Part shown: one piece after another, positions 62,298-64,000 of the stretch
Position numbering within the stretch: the stretch's first letter is position 1
Layout of the letters: each line of letters starts with the position of its first letter
NCBI GenBank assembly: GCA_030867875.1
Contig: JAOWCC010000577.1
Span: forward strand, 91,493,740-91,557,739
Direction: 5' to 3'
Source: Actinernus sp. WN-2022
Taxonomy: Eukaryota; Cnidaria; Anthozoa; Actiniaria; Actinernidae
Length of the DNA stretch: 64,000 nucleotides
Notes under the pieces: generated by a model
Database searches by the model: none
Told to the model about the DNA's origin: nothing
The model's input: only the letters and a program-made list of their open reading frames with translations
Position numbers and translations under genes: made by a program

Positions 62298-64000
62298 TTA
62301 TTTTTCAAATTATCGGCTATTGTACAAAAATTGGCGGCTATTCAAAAAGCGTGCGCATACCTGAGAAAATGGTCTATTCGATCTGTGGATTAGCCAGGAT
62401 CTGGCTTTGATCAGCCCCCATAGTACAAAACACTGGGGGAGAAATCAGAAAATATTAATGAAAATTTGCCAAATTTATTAGACTTTTTAAATAATTCAGA
62501 ATTGAATCCTTGACAGACTAGAAATTATTCAAAGTAGATCTGTCAATTCCAACAGTGCTGCCCCCACCCTCGGCACAATGTATGGCATGTGGATACTTTG
62601 GGATCCCAGTTATGGGACAACCACAGGGTTCAAAATAGCAACATCCTAATAAGCAGGCCAAAAAGCAGGCCAAATTTCAGGAATGGCAGGTGAACATCAT
62701 GCAGTGCTTGGAAATGATTTCAAACACTCAATGGCCTGCCAAAAAATAAAATCAGGTCATGTTTTGTTTCTATTTTTGCAGTTCTTTTATAATTGGCCTG
62801 GGACTTGGGTATTACTCTACCCAGGACACTATAGCTAAACATTGTCATTGAGCCAGTATCGCCAAACCATAGTCTTCAACTGACTGAGAAGTAAGACAAG
62901 ATATTTTGCATTGTTATAAAGTCTTTGATGTGATATTAATCAGTGTTTATTGTATAACCACATTGCAAGTGACTATTTATAGGAGTGAAATATAAACTTA
63001 TGTATTAAATAATTGAACAGCAGTAATACCAAGACAAAACAAGATGGCAGGTCTTCCAAAATAAACAGATACCAGCAGATTTTTTTGATTCGAGAAAAAA
63101 TATTGGACTAGGAAATTTCTGCGAGTCGTTCTTCCTTTAATTAAGGTACAACTTGGAGTCTGAAAACCTTGAACAAACGTGACAATTTTCAAGATTATTT
63201 CAGAGGAGTACTGGGTTGAATAAAAATCGTATGGGGTATAAAAAAAATTTCAGGAAAACTTACAGGGTATGGGATTTTTTCATGAACTATGTAAAGGGAT
63301 ATGAAAAATTTCGGTCATAACTCATATGGGCTTTGAATTTTTTTGGGGAAATATCTGACGGGATTAGAAAAAAAAATCTGGAAAAAATGTTTTTATCCAA
63401 CCCGGTACTCAATCCCCTTAAATAATGACCGGACCCTTATGAGCCTTAAATTCTTACCCAATGCATGTTGATTAAAAGAACAATAATTAAATCATCTAGC
63501 ATAGCCGTGGTGTGAAATAAATTATGTTCTTGTATGTACATACATGTACTCCTAATAAATTGAAGTTATACTCATGTGAATGAATATGAGTATGCAGCAT
63601 TTCATGTTGCCAATACCCGCCTCTGGATTTTTGCTAGTGGAAAAATTCCTACTAGCAGACATTTGCTAGAAGACTTAGAAGTTGTTAGTTCGAGTCCTAG
63701 GTACTATTGTTATGGAGCTGTTTCTGTAACATAGCCAGCTCTCTGTAGAGGTTTATTTCTCTATGGTTTGCACTTACATGACTGACATTCTCATCTGAGG
63801 CTCCTTTCATGCTCTTCTCAGGTCACTCTCAACTCTCAACTGAACTGACTTTTTAGTATAATTTGTGCTGTATTTACATGAAAGATCATAATACTACATG
63901 ATTCCTCTGATGGACCTGAGATGGTAATATTTAAAATGCCAAATGCCTGACTAGTTTTTAACCACTCATGTTACAAGTGCGGTTAGTGTGTAATCTACAA
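62298..64000. other. No gene seen
   Basis: AT-rich DNA to the window end. Frames at 62204-62410 and 62998-63192 have no domain. TATGGGGTATAAAAAAAATT-like phrases between 63225 and 63380 form a loose degenerate repeat. Confidence 0.45.

Noticed and set aside
1..64000. CRISPR arrays, rRNA genes, prokaryotic origins
   Set aside because: No regularly spaced identical repeats with unique spacers, no rRNA-like sequence and no such origins were seen.

Overview
The window is AT-rich eukaryotic DNA, almost certainly from an invertebrate animal. Evidence is spliced-looking exons, an animal-type C2H2 zinc-finger exon, LINE, DIRS and Penelope-like retroelements, tRNA-derived SINEs, and many short transposons with terminal inverted repeats. 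The mix of families and the form of the virus-like element suggest a marine invertebrate, perhaps an anthozoan cnidarian. No marker fixes the species, so that is an inference.

Bases 1-11.8 kb hold virus-like mobile DNA of the Polinton/Maverick type. The 3' part of a protein-primed family B DNA polymerase gene enters from the left edge (1-1557). It is followed by a compact, apparently intact element of about 9.84 kb (1971-11812). This carries a membrane-protein gene, a capsid-protein candidate, an A32-like packaging ATPase, four small ORFs (three with membrane segments), a retroviral-type integrase and a full-length protein-primed DNA polymerase. Almost every frame is open. Genes overlap or nearly abut, and most start codons have a TATA-like stretch just upstream. 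Instead of ordinary matching terminal repeats, each end is a palindrome of different sequence. The two palindromes share only an 8-base motif, AGTAGTAT/ATACTACT, at their bases. This is the most unusual structure in the window.

From 11.8 to 24 kb there is no convincing gene. The DNA is a mosaic of MITE-like elements, foldbacks and simple repeats. From 24 to 34.8 kb there are two 5'-truncated LINEs (24937-27160 minus, 31469-33128 plus), one probable host exon with a WW-like domain (30149-30259), a tRNA-derived SINE, and a decayed two-exon gene on the minus strand (about 33423-34449). A DIRS-type tyrosine-recombinase retrotransposon occupies 34.8-41.7 kb on the minus strand. It is decayed and carries nested insertions.

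From 41.7 to 52 kb there is a C2H2 zinc-finger exon (42530-43414), a Penelope-like element with a GIY-YIG endonuclease and two hammerhead-like motifs downstream, a 2.84-kb foldback, a 185-bp minisatellite, and TA-flanked mariner-like elements, one with tRNA-like sequence in both arms. From 53.6 to 61.5 kb lies a second, insertion-shredded copy of the 24.1-27.9 kb segment. Comparing the two copies exposes the empty site of the LINE and the exact ends of a 2.77-kb TAA-flanked transposon carrying a SWIM zinc-finger ORF. The last 2.5 kb contain a tRNA-derived SINE, a hairpin and unassigned AT-rich DNA.

All calls rest on reading the sequence and the supplied translations. No database search or folding program was run.
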